A DNA stretch of 49,970 nucleotides from CAITZA01 sp937915285 (lineage in GTDB: Bacteria; Desulfobacterota; Desulfomonilia; Desulfomonilales; Desulfomonilaceae). Position 1 is the first letter of the stretch; each line of letters begins with the position of its first letter. A program made the position numbers and the translations under genes. The notes under the pieces were generated by a model. It saw nothing but the letters and a program-made list of their open reading frames with translations, ran no database searches and had not been told where the DNA came from. The stretch is taken from the NCBI GenBank assembly GCA_036821825.1, contig DAISIV010000026.1, positions 1-49,970 on the forward strand, in the 5' to 3' direction. Positions 25,114 to 34,154 of this stretch are shown in pieces.

Positions 25114-25574
25114 AGCACCACCGCAGCAAAAACCGCCCCTATTCTCTGGACACGAATAGTGGCTGAAATACTCTTGATCTCTTTGATCTTTCTCTTTCTT
25201 ATGGTTTCCATACCTTCCATGACCATGTCTCTGGCAGCTTTCTCACAGTCCTCCGGGCCACCGATTCTCGAACACTCCATGATCAGACCAGATTCCAGAG
25301 GATCCTCAGGAATACCAACTGCAACAGCCGCGGAAATTATTTGGCCTGCGACGTCTGAACATCTATCACCATATGCAAGCGGCACAAAAGATCCTCGGAC
25401 CAGAGGATGCTTGTCGACCAGAGTGGCGCCAGGAGGAAGGATGCTGCTCATTTTTATCAGATTTGTGTCTCCAACGCCGGCGTTCAGCAAAGCGGCGTCA
25501 AAAGCATTAAGTTCGGTTGATGCTTCCCCGCTACCTGCTGTAAGGAAATATCTCGATGGTAGAGGACCAAACAT
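25104..25574 (-). CDS. pdaD: Pyruvoyl-dependent arginine decarboxylase
   Basis: 156 residues. The family self-cleaves between two serines to make a pyruvoyl cofactor; the site IKMSSILPPG is present with Ser43-Ser44. LESGLIMECS and a C-terminal AVFAAVVL are also typical. It converts arginine to agmatine. PvlArgDC is common in archaea, Chlamydiae and some bacteria. As first gene of pdaD-speE-speB it starts the polyamine route. A TGGAG ribosome site and a strong promoter lie upstream. Confidence 0.93.
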   Translation of the reverse strand: MFGPLPSRYFLTAGSGEASTELNAFDAALLNAGVGDTNLIKMSSILPPGATLVDKHPLVRGSFVPLAYGDRCSDVAGQIISAAVAVGIPEDPLESGLIMECSRIGGPEDCEKAARDMVMEGMETIRKRKIKEIKSISATIRVQRIGAVFAAVVLCQ

Positions 25575-25625
25575 AAATTACTCCACTATCAGGTTTATTA
25601 GTTCAAGGCAAAACCTAGACCGCCA

Positions 25626-25654
25626 AATATAACAAGCGTATCGAGTTTAGTCAA
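25626..25654 (-). promoter_or_regulatory. Promoter of pdaD-speE-speB
   Basis: On the minus strand, TTGACT (25649-25654), exactly 17 bases, and TATATT (25626-25631) make a near-consensus sigma-70 promoter, about 50 bp before the pdaD ATG. It also separates this operon from the gene upstream at 25695. Confidence 0.7.
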
Positions 25655-25694
25655 TTCGGGTTTGTTTTTTTGAAGAATCGCCGAAATATTGAGC

Positions 25695-26990
25695 CTAGTC
25701 AGTTCCAGATGTCCTGTCGCTATGTCGAAAAACCTCATCCTTCATCTGGTCCAACTCCTCCCTGATAGCCTCTCTACTGCCATGGATAAACATCTCAGTC
25801 TTGGAAAGTCGGTCTTCAAGGACCTGCATCCTTGGAAGAAGCATAAATGCTCCATATCCAAGAACAGCCATGGAAATCAGTAGATTAAGTATCAATATTA
25901 TCCATGCCAGGGTGGAGTTCCAGAAAGACGAAGCTGATTGAGGTGGAGAACTGGGTACTGTTTTGACTTCTGTTGATGCTGGGGGTCGATCTACCTCTTT
26001 GGTAGATGTTTTTTCTTGTAATGCCACCTGTTTGCCGGATGTAATGTCACGCGTTTGAATTCCGGCAGGGGGCGATTCTGAAGGGGCGCCGTCAGGCGTT
26101 GTCCTGATTGGAACCCTGATTGTCTCTCGTGTCTTATCTCCCTGATAAACCTTTATCAGTATCTCCTTCCCATTGAGGGCTTGGAGTTGGCCTGGGTCTG
26201 ACTCGGGGATCAATACCACGAATATTCCTGAATCACTGGATATGTTGAATCTGTCCCAGTTCTCACGGGGAACCTTGGTCTGTTCCGGCTTGCGAACTAT
26301 TTGATAATAAAGCAGTAATTTTTCAGGCAGCTCTATCCCCACCACTTGGTCAAGTCCTGAGCGATTGTCAAGATTGATTATTTCACCTTTCTTGATATTA
26401 CTTTCATCAAACTGCAAGGATGTCTTGTCCAGATTGAGGGACACGTCGCGACCAGAACCGAACTTGATGGGGCTATCAGCCTCAGCTCCGGATTCGGAAG
26501 GGGAAAGCGTGTGTTGATCGACCTGAATCGTAAACAGATCAGAAAAACTCTTTACAGCAAAAAGGTTCTTTCCGCTTTTGTCCGTGAGTTTTAAAGTTAC
26601 CGAGCGGGTCATGGGCTCTTCAAATCTGAGTTTGGCTGCGTCGTAACTTGGGCCTGCAAATGTAGTAGGTTTGCCTCCCCTGTTTTCGGCGTTGAGCCAT
26701 TCGACGCTGATCTGGTTTACATTCTTTTGTAGATTCTGGTTTTTCTTGTTAAGGATCAGGGCAAAAGATTTGAATTTCTCTTCAGGGTCAATTTTGGAGA
26801 TTACTATCTCCTTTTTGCCCAAAGAAACGGTTACCTTGGGCTGGAATGCGCCCTGTGAGTCCTTGAATCCATAAATAGCGCCATAACCTGTTCCCGAGAG
26901 TATCAGACACATAACAGCGCTGCTTAGAAGTAAAAAAGCGTTCCTGTAAAAACAGTTCCTAAATTTTTTGTTCATGTTAATTTGCGCCAT
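25695..26990 (-). CDS. Hypothetical envelope protein with N-terminal signal and C-terminal membrane anchor
   Basis: About 431 residues. A hydrophobic signal segment near the start (AFLLLSSAVMCLILSG) is followed by a roughly 300-residue extracytoplasmic region rich in beta-type sequence, a Pro/Ser/Thr linker, a membrane segment (LAWIILILNLLISMAVLGYG), and a 45-residue cytoplasmic tail that looks like a coiled coil (LEDRLSKTEMFIHGSREAI). I recognise no family. The longest frame begins at a TTG at 27032; ATG 26990 or the ATG five codons later are more likely, but no start has a clear ribosome site. Function unknown; the layout suggests envelope sensing or scaffolding. Confidence 0.62.
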   Translation of the reverse strand: MAQINMNKKFRNCFYRNAFLLLSSAVMCLILSGTGYGAIYGFKDSQGAFQPKVTVSLGKKEIVISKIDPEEKFKSFALILNKKNQNLQKNVNQISVEWLNAENRGGKPTTFAGPSYDAAKLRFEEPMTRSVTLKLTDKSGKNLFAVKSFSDLFTIQVDQHTLSPSESGAEADSPIKFGSGRDVSLNLDKTSLQFDESNIKKGEIINLDNRSGLDQVVGIELPEKLLLYYQIVRKPEQTKVPRENWDRFNISSDSGIFVVLIPESDPGQLQALNGKEILIKVYQGDKTRETIRVPIRTTPDGAPSESPPAGIQTRDITSGKQVALQEKTSTKEVDRPPASTEVKTVPSSPPQSASSFWNSTLAWIILILNLLISMAVLGYGAFMLLPRMQVLEDRLSKTEMFIHGSREAIREELDQMKDEVFRHSDRTSGTD

Positions 26991-27130
26991 GTGTAAAATA
27001 CCAGAATCCCCTTGATAAACGAATTGTAACAAAGAAACTCTGCAGAATCAATCAACTAGTTTTTGAAAGACTTATAGATTCTTCTTCATTATAATGCAGT
27101 GTTATCTACTCTTAACGGAGTTCCTAATCC

Positions 27131-28294
27131 ATGAAAAATTTTGACCATTTCGTATCTCAACGTTCAAGACAGATTCCACCGTTTCTGGTTATGGATGTCC
27201 TGGAGAGAGCCATGGACATGGCAGCCTGTGGTGCGGACGTAATCCACCTTGAAGTTGGAGAACCTGATTTTGATACCCCTTCCAACATCACAGATGCAGG
27301 GATAATGGCTTTGAAGTCGGGAAAGACCCATTACACATCCAGCACTGGCATTCCGGAGCTGAAGAAGGCCATTTCAGAATATCACTCAAGGAAATACGGC
27401 GTGGATGTCGATCCCCAGTGTGTCATAGTGACATCAGGATCCTCACCCGCAATCCTGCTGGCTTTGGCAGCCCTTCTTGATCCAGGAGACGAGATAATAC
27501 TGTCTGATCCTCATTACGCCTGCTACCCCAACTTTGTGCGGTTTCTGGGCGGGAACCCGGTCTTTGTGAATGTCTATCCAGAGGAAGGCTTCCAGTTGAG
27601 TCCCGAAAGAGTCCAGAAGGCCATTACAGGACGAACCAAAGCCATTATGGTCAATTCACCCTCTAACCCGACAGGAACAATAATGACTCCTGAGAATATG
27701 GAGAAATTGTCAGGTCTGGGCGTTCCCATAATCTCGGATGAGATATACCATGGGCTGGTTTATGAGGGGCATGAACGGACTATACTGGAATTCACCCGTA
27801 ATGCCTTTGTGGTAAACGGATTTTCAAAACTCTTTGCGATGACGGGCTGGCGTCTTGGCTACCTGATATGTCTTCCCGAATTTGTAAGGCCTATTCAGAA
27901 AATGAGCCAGAATTTTTTCATAAGCGCCGCTGACTTCATTCAGTACGCCGGTGTGGAAGCGCTGACACATTCCTCTACTGAAACCGATAGAATGAGAAAC
28001 ATATTTAACGATAGACGAATACTGATGCTGAAAAGGCTCAGGGAAATCGGTTTTGAAATCAGCAGTGATCCAGTTGGCGCTTTTTACATTCTCGCTGACG
28101 CAAGGAAATTCTCAAGTGATTCCTACAAATTTGCTTTTGAAATACTTGAGGACGCAAGGGTCGGAGTTACTCCGGGTATAGATTTCGGCGAAAACGCTGA
28201 AGGGTTTATAAGGTTCTCATACACCAATTCCGCTGAAAATATTCTGGAAGGACTCAACAGGCTCGACAGATATTTAAGGCAAAGGTTCGGATGA
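27131..28294 (+). CDS. Class I/II PLP-dependent aminotransferase
   Basis: 387 residues of the aspartate aminotransferase fold-type I. Motifs: LEVGEPDFDTP near 40, HYTSSTGIPELKKAI, the SPSNPTGTIM segment, ISDEIYHGLVY, and NGFSKLFAMTGWRLGYL, in which Lys233 forms the Schiff base with PLP. Substrate specificity (aspartate, aromatic or LL-DAP type) cannot be read. CGGAG lies 9 bases before the ATG. It overlaps rsmE by 4 bp (ATGA), so the two are translationally coupled. TATAAT at 27090-27095 marks a possible -10 but the -35 is poor. Confidence 0.9.
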   Translation: MKNFDHFVSQRSRQIPPFLVMDVLERAMDMAACGADVIHLEVGEPDFDTPSNITDAGIMALKSGKTHYTSSTGIPELKKAISEYHSRKYGVDVDPQCVIVTSGSSPAILLALAALLDPGDEIILSDPHYACYPNFVRFLGGNPVFVNVYPEEGFQLSPERVQKAITGRTKAIMVNSPSNPTGTIMTPENMEKLSGLGVPIISDEIYHGLVYEGHERTILEFTRNAFVVNGFSKLFAMTGWRLGYLICLPEFVRPIQKMSQNFFISAADFIQYAGVEALTHSSTETDRMRNIFNDRRILMLKRLREIGFEISSDPVGAFYILADARKFSSDSYKFAFEILEDARVGVTPGIDFGENAEGFIRFSYTNSAENILEGLNRLDRYLRQRFG

Positions 28295-29055
28295 TGTTTT
28301 CAGGCGATTCTCCAAGAAAATACAGAAGAATTTTTGTCGCCGCTGAAGAAGTCTTGAGTGACCGGGTAAAACTGTCGGAGGCAAACCGGATTTATGTTTA
28401 TGAAGCTCTGAGGCTTGAACCGGGAGACTTGCTGATTGCTTCTGATGGCTCAAGAAGTTTTCTTGTTCGTCTGAATATCAAGAAGAAAAATGAACTTTGG
28501 GCTGACATCGAGCGTGAAATTGAAACAGCCTGTGATGCGACGGTAAGAATTTCCCTGGCTTTTGGATGTGTTCGTCCGGATCCCATCGAACAGATTTTGC
28601 GACACTGCACGGAACTGGGTGTGGAAAGGTTCATTCCAATACTTTTCGAACGTTGTAATCGCAAGCCACAGGTCAGGAAAGAGAGGTGGAGCAATATTAT
28701 AAATTCCGCCTGCTCCCAATCAGGCAGGCTTGTCACACCAACAATATTTGATCCAGTTACCCTAGACCATTTTCTTGAAATGCCGGAAGATGAAGGAACT
28801 AGAATCTTCATGGACGGACCTTCAGCATCTGTGACGCTGCTGGGAGCGCTACAGGGGCAAAGTTCAAAATCGGTGACATTGGTTGTCGGACCGGAAGGAG
28901 GGATCACGAAGAATGAAAAAAGACTGCTGGAATCCAGTGGTTTCATTGGGGTATCAATCGGGCCTGCTATACTGAGGACTGAGACCGCTGCAATAGTCGG
29001 TTCCGGTCTGGCGCTTGTATTGGCGACTGAGAAGGAATTAAAAAAGTTGCCCTAA
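28291..29055 (+). CDS. rsmE: 16S rRNA (uracil(1498)-N(3))-methyltransferase
   Basis: 254 residues, SPOUT/TrmD-like knot methyltransferase. An N-terminal PUA-like domain (RIYVYEALRLEPGDLLIASDG) precedes the conserved C-terminal half: CTELGVERFIPILFERC, SACSQSGRL, VVGPEGGITKNE and GPAILRTETAAIVG. It methylates U1498 in 16S rRNA using SAM. ATG at 28291 overlaps the preceding stop as ATGA, with a second in-frame ATG right after. A weak stem, GACCT/AGGTC with a T-run (29168-29196), lies about 110 bp downstream. Confidence 0.93.
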   Translation: MMFSGDSPRKYRRIFVAAEEVLSDRVKLSEANRIYVYEALRLEPGDLLIASDGSRSFLVRLNIKKKNELWADIEREIETACDATVRISLAFGCVRPDPIEQILRHCTELGVERFIPILFERCNRKPQVRKERWSNIINSACSQSGRLVTPTIFDPVTLDHFLEMPEDEGTRIFMDGPSASVTLLGALQGQSSKSVTLVVGPEGGITKNEKRLLESSGFIGVSIGPAILRTETAAIVGSGLALVLATEKELKKLP

Positions 29056-29166
29056 ATGTTTGCTATTGAAGGCAGCCTGACATCCTTGTGCAGGAATATT
29101 AGGGTAAACTCACCGAAATCAAGAACGAAAATCCTGTTTCTGTGCAGTCTGAGACTCCTGAACAGG

Positions 29167-29195
29167 TTGACCTTGGCAGGTCTTCGTGATATTTT
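29167..29195 (+). promoter_or_regulatory. Candidate promoter for the TPR gene
   Basis: TTGACC (29167-29172), 17 bases, then TATTTT (29190-29195). The same bases contain the GACCT/AGGTC stem noted after rsmE, so the site could instead be a weak terminator. Confidence 0.35.
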
Positions 29196-29213
29196 TTATT
29201 AATGTTTTTATCG

Positions 29214-29259
29214 GTTGCGTCATCTTTGCCGGGGGGCAAGCCCGGAAGGACTGCGCAAC
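29214..29259 (+). other. Nested hairpin in the TPR gene leader
   Basis: GTTGCG (29214-29219) pairs with CGCAAC (29254-29259) and encloses CCGGG (29229-29233) pairing with CCCGG (29241-29245). It ends 34 bp before the ATG of the TPR gene and could influence translation. Confidence 0.4.
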
Positions 29260-29293
29260 GTGTAATATTATGAGCTATTGACGAGGGTTAGGA

Positions 29294-30643
29294 ATGGCAT
29301 TCAAGGTTGCAGACCTGTCATTTGAAAGAGAATCCCCTGAAAAAAACAGACTGGAACATCGCCTTCCTGATTTTCCGAATCCGAAAGACATAAAGTCCTG
29401 TTTCCCGCAACTGTTTGGAGCTTCAAGTTATCTCGGCAAAACATACTTCGGCCCATGGGTGGAATTTACCCTTGAGCATCCTGATGAAATCTGGGAAATA
29501 GAGGAAATTGAAGAGGATGTCACCACCTATTATTATGTGACTTTCTTCGGATCACGCTTCACAGCTCCGGTTTTTGTCGTGGAAGTTTCCATGATTGACG
29601 AATACATGGAACTTAACGATTATTCGCTTCTCCTTGACGCATACGAGGTCAGGTCCGTTCGCAGTGGAACACTTGTATATTCAGACCTTAAGGAACACGA
29701 ACGCGATAAACAGATCAGGGGTCTTAATGACCAGGCCCTCAGGAGATATGAGGAGAACCGGCTGGAAGAAGCCCGGGATTTCATTGATTCTGCGATTCGT
29801 TTGAGTGGACCGGGGTCTGCATACCTTTTTAACAACCGAGGACTCATCTGCTGGAAGATGGGAAGAATTGAGCAGGCCAAACAGGACTTTCTGGCCTCAA
29901 TAGGACTTGACCGGGAAAACGCCGATCCTTACTTCAATATCGGCCTGATTTATCTTGATGAATCTGAATATCGCAAGGCGCTCCTCTACTTGCGAAGCGC
30001 AGTCGAATTAAACCCTACCGACAGTCAGTTCCTGACTGAGCTTGGTCATCTGTATCTTGAAATGGATCGTGAGAAGGACGCCTTGCGCCTGTTTCAAAAA
30101 GCGCATGAAACCAATCCTGATGATGCCCAGGTTGATTTCCACCTGGGATATTATTTCCTCTACAAGAAGCGCAACCCCCTGGAGGCGGTCAAACATTACA
30201 GGCTCGGACTTAAAAAGGAGCCTAACGACCAGTTTGCGCTTGCTGATCTCGCAGTTGCTTACTGGATAAATGGTGACAGTGGGAAGACAGAGGAAATTCA
30301 GAAAAAACTCAAATCTTTCTCTGGTCTTGCGCCTTACACTGTAAGCAGGCTGGTTTACCTGAACATGGAAATGGGGGCCTATGAGCAGGCCCTGAATTAT
30401 TACCATCAGGCCATGGATGAAAAGGATCCGTTTGAACCGGAGTGGCTTCATTACAACGCTGCCCTGGTTTATGCCCGGACCGGACGCGACAAACTAGCTC
30501 TTGATGTCCTTGGCCTGGCTGTCAGGGCAGGTGGGCATGCTGTTCTGGAAAAGGCCATGTCTGAGAGATCCTTGAGCCGTTTCAAGCAAAACGCCGATTT
30601 CAAAAAACTGCTCCGTTCATCCAAGAGAAGACACGGACTCTAA
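29294..30643 (+). CDS. TPR-repeat protein
   Basis: 449 residues. The first 130 residues have no repeats and include acidic and aromatic stretches (WEIEEIEEDVTTYYYVTFFG). From about 140 on, tandem 34-residue tetratricopeptide repeats are clear (AYLFNNRGLICWKMGRIEQAK; DPYFNIGLIYLDESEYRKAL; FLTELGHLYLEMDREKDAL; WLHYNAALVYARTGRDKLAL). No signal peptide, so probably cytoplasmic; TPRs mediate protein binding. The N-terminal region is unrecognised. GAGGG precedes the ATG. Transcribed alone. Confidence 0.8.
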   Translation: MAFKVADLSFERESPEKNRLEHRLPDFPNPKDIKSCFPQLFGASSYLGKTYFGPWVEFTLEHPDEIWEIEEIEEDVTTYYYVTFFGSRFTAPVFVVEVSMIDEYMELNDYSLLLDAYEVRSVRSGTLVYSDLKEHERDKQIRGLNDQALRRYEENRLEEARDFIDSAIRLSGPGSAYLFNNRGLICWKMGRIEQAKQDFLASIGLDRENADPYFNIGLIYLDESEYRKALLYLRSAVELNPTDSQFLTELGHLYLEMDREKDALRLFQKAHETNPDDAQVDFHLGYYFLYKKRNPLEAVKHYRLGLKKEPNDQFALADLAVAYWINGDSGKTEEIQKKLKSFSGLAPYTVSRLVYLNMEMGAYEQALNYYHQAMDEKDPFEPEWLHYNAALVYARTGRDKLALDVLGLAVRAGGHAVLEKAMSERSLSRFKQNADFKKLLRSSKRRHGL

Positions 30644-30966
30644 TTTAGAAGAATCGTCCTTAGCCATGCGGGCCCTCGGCCGTGCCAGGAGAGTTATGTC
30701 GTACGGGGCTATGTCAGCCGGGTGTCAAATGGTCCTGAGGAATAGTCACTGACGGATAACCGGTGCATCTGTCCCGCAAGCATTCCCCATTTGCTCGCTT
30801 CCTGGCGTTAATCACACCTTTTCAGGGATTCAGGCGAGTGAGGTCGGTAACCTATTCATGATCGTATCCGCGGACCTCCTACGTTCATGGGTCTGCGCCA
30901 GGAATTACAATAGGGTTGATCTGCATCTGGTCGTCTACTATTGCTCGGTAGTCTAGGAACGTATTG
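30644..30966. other. Gene-free spacer
   Basis: Between the TPR gene and the 7TM gene I see no reading frame, RNA gene, strong promoter or hairpin that I can support. Confidence 0.4.
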
Positions 30967-31884
30967 ATGAAGCTCTTGTTGATCACGTCAGCCATACTCA
31001 ACATGTTCATGGCTTTGAGTATGGCCGTATTTTACTTTTCGAGAAAAACCTTTCCAGGCTTTAGCTATTGGATGGCTGGGGTGGTGGGGACAGCCCTGAC
31101 TTATGGTTCCCTGGCTTTTAGGGGAGTCATACCTTTTGAGATTTCGGTATTTTTAGCGAACATGTTTTGGCCTCTGACTGGATTATTTTATCTGGATGGC
31201 ATGAGGCGTTTTCTGGGTGTCGCTAAACTTCCGTTGTGGATCTATGTGATTCCGCTTCTCGTGGCTATTCACGCAATTTCAACCTTCTATTATTTCGATT
31301 CAGGAGCCTGGAGGACACTGGTCATTTCGGCGGCGTTCTCGATCTTCCACGGATTAACCGCATGGATAAGCCTTAGGGAATATTTCAGGATTAAATCCGT
31401 CTTCCTTCTGATTCTCGGTCTGGAAACTGCTTTGGCCACGGCAGTTGCAATCATTCGGGCATTATTTAACCTCACTATTGCGAACTTCGAGTTCATGATT
31501 TCACTTAACAGCGAATTGTTCTTCTTTATTATCTTTATAGTTTTGGAACTGGTCATCTGTTTTTCTTTCATCATGCTCAATGCCGAGTGGTTTGAGAGAG
31601 ATTTGCTGGCGACTCAGTCGGCCCTTGAATCCAACATTCAGAAATTGGAAAAAGCTCTTGCGGAGGTAAAAACATTGAGGGGTTTGTTGCCCATATGTTC
31701 AAACTGTAAGAAAATACGCGATGATGGCAACAACTGGATTCAGATGGAGGTTTACGTTAGGGACAGGACTAACGCCAATTTCAGTCACGGTATCTGTCCC
31801 GATTGCCTCAGGAAACTTTATCCGGACTTTGCAGACGGCATTCTGGATAGCGGTGGAACCGGCAATGAAACGCGTGAAAAATGA
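30967..31884 (+). CDS. Seven-helix membrane protein with LPICSxCKK C-terminal module
   Basis: About 305 residues. Some seven hydrophobic segments (1-215) are followed by a coiled coil (SALESNIQKLEKALAEVKTL) and a short cysteine module: LLPICSNCKKIRDDG, WIQMEVYVRDRTNANFSHGI and CPDCLRKLYPDF. That module, with two CxxC pairs, is a recurrent tail of deltaproteobacterial PAS/GAF and response-regulator proteins, and its function is not established. Here it hangs on a membrane sensor-like domain. A TTG precedes the ATG in frame (30964); AGGA lies 9 bases before 30967. No kinase or cyclase domain is present. Confidence 0.75.
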   Translation: MKLLLITSAILNMFMALSMAVFYFSRKTFPGFSYWMAGVVGTALTYGSLAFRGVIPFEISVFLANMFWPLTGLFYLDGMRRFLGVAKLPLWIYVIPLLVAIHAISTFYYFDSGAWRTLVISAAFSIFHGLTAWISLREYFRIKSVFLLILGLETALATAVAIIRALFNLTIANFEFMISLNSELFFFIIFIVLELVICFSFIMLNAEWFERDLLATQSALESNIQKLEKALAEVKTLRGLLPICSNCKKIRDDGNNWIQMEVYVRDRTNANFSHGICPDCLRKLYPDFADGILDSGGTGNETREK

Positions 31885-32004
31885 ACGCCTTTTCACACGA
31901 TCATGCTGGCAGTCAAAATGTGCAAACGAGATTACAAGGTTGGTATCCTGGCTTGAAATTGTTTGTGTTTATGGGGCCGTTCATGCGGGGGACTTTTTTG
32001 GGAA

Positions 32005-33993
32005 TCACGCCCCCATCTCCTGTTCAATCTCCTCTAGCTGATTTTGCAATTCCTCCCAACGTTCTTCCAGCGATCTCAACTCGCGGCTCACAGCAGGCTC
32101 TTCTTCCAACACAGCCCTCATCATATCCTTTTTCTCGTAATTAACAGGATCAGCAAGGAAAGTATGGATTTCTTTTGATCTCTGCTCCACTTGTTCCAGT
32201 TTTTTTTCTATATCCGCTATCTCACGACGCACAGGTTCCTGTTTCTTGAACAAAATTATTCTATTCTGTGCTTCCCTCCGCTTCCTATCCTTTCGTGATT
32301 CTTTGTCATCGCTTTTGATGGCTTCTTTATCAGGTCCGGGCTGAGGGAGTGGAGGCGGATTGAATTCCTCCAGGACCTTCTCTTCCTCGATTAGTTTCTT
32401 CTTGTAGAGGTAGTCCTCGTAATTTCCTATGAAATACTCCTGCCTACCCTTTTCGACTTCAAGAATACCGGTGCAAATGGCATTCATCAGTCTTCTGTCG
32501 TGTGTGATCAGTATGAGCGTTCCGTCGTACTTCCTTAGCCCGTCCTCCAGGATCTCGCATGATGGAATGTCCAGATGGTTTGTAGGCTCATCCATTAATA
32601 GAAGGTTTGGAGGAGAAAGCAGTATTTTTGTGAGAGCGAGTCTGCTTTTTTCTCCACCGGAAAGGACCCTGACCTTCTTGTAAACATCGTCGCCTGAAAA
32701 CAGAAACGCTCCGAGAAGATTCCGCACTTCCTGCTCGGTGACGGTGGAACAGGACGAGTAAGCCTCCTCAAGCACTGTAAGCTCCGAGTTGAGCATCTCG
32801 GACTGATGCTGCGCAAAATACCCTGGTTTGACATTATGTCCGTATTTGACTACCCCCGAGTCGTGTGGAACAGTTCCGGCTATTATCTTCATCAGGGTAG
32901 ATTTTCCCGCTCCATTAGGGCCGATAAGCCCTATGCGCTCACCTCTGTCCACAGCGAAGTCAAAACCGTTATAAACAACATTGGTGTCGTACTTTTTCAC
33001 CAGATCATTTATCTGAAGTGTTCGCTTACCAGAGGCGGGTGATGCGGGGAATGAAAACTTGAGTTTCCTCTGTCGAGTCGGTAATTCGACTTTTTCCATT
33101 TTGTCCAGCATCTTGAGGCGGCTTTGGACCCTGCTGGCTGTTCGAGCCTTAACGCGGTTCTGGTTAACAAACTTTTCTATCCTTTTAATTTTTTCCTGCT
33201 GGTTCTTGTAAGCAGAGACAAGAATGTCTTCCTGTGTCTGCTTGTTCAACTCGTAATCATCGTAGTTTCCGGTATATGTAGTAACTTTACCATTGGCCAC
33301 TTCAAAGATTCTTGTGACCAGCTTGTTGAGGAACGCGCGATCGTGGCTAACAATAACCAGCGCCCCCTTGAATCCCGAAAGATATTCTTCCACCCAGATA
33401 AGGCTCTCCAGATCGAGATGGTTGGTCGGCTCATCAAGCAAGAGTGCGTCCGGCTCGGACAGAAGTATTTTCGCCAAAGCTACCCTCATTCGCCAGCCAC
33501 CGGAGAATTCGCTCCATCGTTTTCTCGCATCCTCAGGCCTGAATCCAAGACCCTGCAATGTCTTGAGAGCCCTGGCTTCCAGGGTGTAGCCGTTATATCT
33601 CTCAAATTCATGCATCAAGGCGCCATGCTCTTCCAGGAGCCTGTCAGCTTCGGAACTGTTTTCAGAAAGTGTCGACATCTCTGACTCAAGCTGCTTGATC
33701 CGCTTTCGTATCTCTCTGAGTTCATCAGAGACGTTCATTATCTCGTCTATTATCGGGCCGTCATTTCCCTGGATCAGTTCCTGATGAAGAATCCCAACGC
33801 GTATCTTTTTCTCAATAGAAATGTCACCCGCATCAGGTGACATGATACCTTCCATCATTCCCAGTAGGGTTGACTTTCCAGCCCCATTGGGGCCAACAAT
33901 TCCTACGCGGTCCCCCCTGTGTACGCTGAGGCTCACCTGCTCAAACAAGGGCTTTCCGTTGAAATATTTGGCTATGTTACTCAGAAAAAACAA
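32005..33993 (-). CDS. ABC-F family ATP-binding protein
   Basis: 662 residues with two ABC domains and no membrane segments. The first Walker A is GPNGAGKST (34-42) with signature FSGGWRMRVALAKILL and DEPTNHLDL; the second domain repeats GPNGAGKST and LSGGEKSRLALTKILL, DEPTNHLD. Between them is the basic linker of ABC-F proteins (VKARTASRVQSRLKMLDKMEKVE), and a charged coiled coil ends the protein. ABC-F members act on the ribosome (translation or resistance factors); the closest named type looks like YheS/Uup, but which one is not certain. TTG start with CGGAG 8 bases upstream. Confidence 0.88.
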   Translation of the reverse strand: MFFLSNIAKYFNGKPLFEQVSLSVHRGDRVGIVGPNGAGKSTLLGMMEGIMSPDAGDISIEKKIRVGILHQELIQGNDGPIIDEIMNVSDELREIRKRIKQLESEMSTLSENSSEADRLLEEHGALMHEFERYNGYTLEARALKTLQGLGFRPEDARKRWSEFSGGWRMRVALAKILLSEPDALLLDEPTNHLDLESLIWVEEYLSGFKGALVIVSHDRAFLNKLVTRIFEVANGKVTTYTGNYDDYELNKQTQEDILVSAYKNQQEKIKRIEKFVNQNRVKARTASRVQSRLKMLDKMEKVELPTRQRKLKFSFPASPASGKRTLQINDLVKKYDTNVVYNGFDFAVDRGERIGLIGPNGAGKSTLMKIIAGTVPHDSGVVKYGHNVKPGYFAQHQSEMLNSELTVLEEAYSSCSTVTEQEVRNLLGAFLFSGDDVYKKVRVLSGGEKSRLALTKILLSPPNLLLMDEPTNHLDIPSCEILEDGLRKYDGTLILITHDRRLMNAICTGILEVEKGRQEYFIGNYEDYLYKKKLIEEEKVLEEFNPPPLPQPGPDKEAIKSDDKESRKDRKRREAQNRIILFKKQEPVRREIADIEKKLEQVEQRSKEIHTFLADPVNYEKKDMMRAVLEEEPAVSRELRSLEERWEELQNQLEEIEQEMGA

Positions 33994-34044
33994 CTTGAAA
34001 CTCCGGCTTTAATCTTGTGAACTCTTTTGACGGAGTTCCTCTAA

Positions 34045-34071
34045 CGCCGATAGCAGACCGGCGGTTTTTTT
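34045..34071 (+). terminator. Terminator-like hairpin in the ttcA leader
   Basis: CGCCG (34045-34049) pairs with CGGCG (34059-34063) around a 9-base loop and is followed by G and seven T residues. It points in the ttcA direction and ends about 85 bp before its start, with no plus-strand gene for 2 kb upstream, so an attenuator for the ttcA-rib operon is possible. Confidence 0.5.
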
Positions 34072-34154
34072 GTTTGGTGGTTGGACAAATTCAAATCAAT
34101 CCATCATTATATCGTAACTCGTATAAGAAGACTACCGTGACACGGTAAGTGTTG

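Noticed and set aside
34040..34075. FMN riboswitch before the riboflavin genes, because of the words ACCGGCGGT
   Set aside because: The rest of the RFN element (the GGGTGAAATTCCC-type core and later helices) is absent; the words are part of a simple terminator-like hairpin.
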